DNA from: Atribacterota bacterium
GTDB taxonomy: Bacteria > Atribacterota > Phoenicimicrobiia > Phoenicimicrobiales > Stramentimicrobiaceae
Direction of reading: 5' to 3'
Length of the DNA: 6,920 bases
Assembly: GCA_028696495.1 (NCBI GenBank)
Contig: JAQVGY010000044.1
Coordinates: 1-6,920, forward strand
Both the position numbers and the translations under genes were made by a program. The notes below the pieces were generated by a model, which saw only the letters and a list, made by a program, of their open reading frames with translations, ran no database searches and was not told where the DNA came from. This document shows positions 5,931 through 6,920 of the stretch, piece after piece. Every line of letters starts with the position of its first letter. The stretch's first letter is position 1.

Positions 5931-6881
5931 CTACTTTTTTCTGGCAATAATATGTAGGGCTGATGGAAACATTTTAATCTCCAGGTCTAATCCTTCTACA
6001 CAAATAGTCTCTCCATCAGCATGTGTGGTCATTCCTCCTGATATCGATTTTAGAAAGACACTTTCCGCAGAGGTGGTGATTGTGCCCTGGAGCCTTTTTT
6101 GCTCTCCTTTCATATATAGTAACATAGCTTTAAGGAAATAGAGTCTGGACCCCTGTTGAGAGATAGTAAGGTTGAATAACCCATCATTCATGTCACCATC
6201 TGGTGCCATAAAAAAAGCTCCACCCATCCGTTTACCATTCATAATAGATATGAGGGCTGGTGTGGTCACCTGTTTTTCATTTCCATAGCTTATTTCTATA
6301 GTGGGAGCCTTTGGACGCAATATCAATGTCTTTAAAGCTGCTACAAAATAAGAACTCATCCCATGAAGGTATCTTATTTTTGCTGCCTCTAAGCCTACTA
6401 TCGCATCAAACCCTATACCAATGCCATTTCCAAAGTACCGCCCTTCAGGATAATCACCGCCTGCAATATGGCCAATATCTAAGGGATAAGGTTCTCCTTC
6501 CAGGAGCAGCTGCATACTTTCTACAAAATCTCCTGGAATTCCAGCTCCATAGGCAAAATCATTGCCTCTTCCGATTGGTATAACACCAAATTGAAAATTT
6601 CTTCGTTGAGGTGATAATGGATTATAAGAATTTAAATTGAGCATAAGTCCATTTATTACTTCATTAGAAGTGCCATCACCTCCAGCCGAGACAACCACCT
6701 GCTCAGAATTTTGACTCAAGGAAGATGCTATTGAAATAGCATGTCCCACACTTTCGGTAATAATAATTTTAAAATCTGCTTTGTTTTCTGTAAAGAATTC
6801 TTCTATTTGTGGTAGTTTTTTCTTTGCATTTCCATTACCTGCGACAGGATTAAGTATAATTATAAAACTTCTTTTCTTCAT
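5931..6881 (-). CDS. Diacylglycerol/lipid kinase, YegS/DgkB family
   Basis: This 316-aa cytoplasmic or membrane-peripheral lipid kinase uses ATP to phosphorylate diacylglycerol or a related lipid, giving phosphatidic acid. The DAGKc domain occupies about residues 1-135: NPVAGNGNAKK at 11-21 (nucleotide-binding entry), TESVGHA at 42-48, the hallmark GGDGT at 67-71 followed by NEVINGL at 73-79, and PIGRGNDFA at 102-110 (often PxGTxNDFA in the family). The C-terminal beta-sandwich follows, with LDIG in the 130s and HADGE at 287-291 carrying the conserved catalytic-site acidic residues. Length is typical. ATG 6881 has AGGAG (6891-6887) 5 nt upstream. It is the first gene of a pair with the acyltransferase, 2 nt apart. 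Whether it acts on diacylglycerol (DgkB-like) or phosphatidylglycerol (YegS-like) cannot be told. The promoter is outside or at the edge of the window. Confidence 0.92.
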   Translation of the reverse strand: MKKRSFIIILNPVAGNGNAKKKLPQIEEFFTENKADFKIIITESVGHAISIASSLSQNSEQVVVSAGGDGTSNEVINGLMLNLNSYNPLSPQRRNFQFGVIPIGRGNDFAYGAGIPGDFVESMQLLLEGEPYPLDIGHIAGGDYPEGRYFGNGIGIGFDAIVGLEAAKIRYLHGMSSYFVAALKTLILRPKAPTIEISYGNEKQVTTPALISIMNGKRMGGAFFMAPDGDMNDGLFNLTISQQGSRLYFLKAMLLYMKGEQKRLQGTITTSAESVFLKSISGGMTTHADGETICVEGLDLEIKMFPSALHIIARKK

Positions 6882-6920
6882 TATTGCTCCTGATTGAGAA
6901 ATTCACTGCTTTATTTTAGA

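Noticed and set aside
6311..6583. 90-aa open frame on the + strand
   Set aside because: It is antisense to the lipid kinase and shows no domain or ribosome site.
6913..6918. TAAAAT on the - strand as a -10 box for the lipid kinase operon
   Set aside because: The matching -35 region would lie beyond the window, and such A/T hexamers are common at this base composition.

Overview
The window is AT-rich bacterial DNA with tightly packed genes. Two genes on the + strand (7-1186) converge on six genes on the - strand (1256-6881). The only substrate-binding protein has a cleavable signal peptide and no lipobox cysteine, which suggests a cell with a periplasm (diderm). Low G+C, A/T-rich ribosome sites and a split chromate transporter fit an anaerobic Firmicutes-like or deep-branching diderm lineage, such as Halanaerobiales or Atribacterota. 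That placement is a guess from style, not a phylogeny.

Region 1 (7-1186, +): two half-size CHR-family (ChrA) membrane proteins in tandem. Such short-chain pairs are thought to work together as an oxyanion (chromate) transporter. A hairpin at 1197-1215 with a T-run on each strand probably terminates both converging transcripts.

Region 2 (1256-5137, -): one regulated operon read right to left. It has a near-consensus promoter (TTGACA-17-TATATT), then a roughly 190-nt structured leader, then a strong intrinsic terminator just before the first ribosome site. The genes that follow are a BtuF/FepB-type substrate-binding protein, a FecCD permease, a FecE/BtuD-type ATPase and a DUF4213/DUF364 protein of the proposed heavy-metal-chelation family. 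Spacing is very tight; the ATPase stop codon lies inside the Shine-Dalgarno of the DUF364 gene. The leader has riboswitch architecture: a closing helix, an arm capped by a GAAA tetraloop over tandem G.A pairs, and an aptamer strand able to pair with the terminator stem. From memory it most resembles the Moco/Tuco (molybdenum/tungsten cofactor) riboswitch class. If so, the transporter is probably a MolABC-like molybdate/tungstate importer and DUF364 belongs to Mo/W handling. The riboswitch architecture is directly visible; the ligand class is a moderate-confidence call.

Region 3 (5254-6881, -): a two-gene phospholipid pair, a YegS/DgkB-type diacylglycerol (lipid) kinase followed after 2 nt by a PlsC-type acyltransferase. 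Both families make phosphatidic acid. The acyltransferase has Glu in place of the usual Asp of its HX4D catalytic motif.

No tRNA, rRNA, CRISPR array, insertion sequence or integration site was seen.
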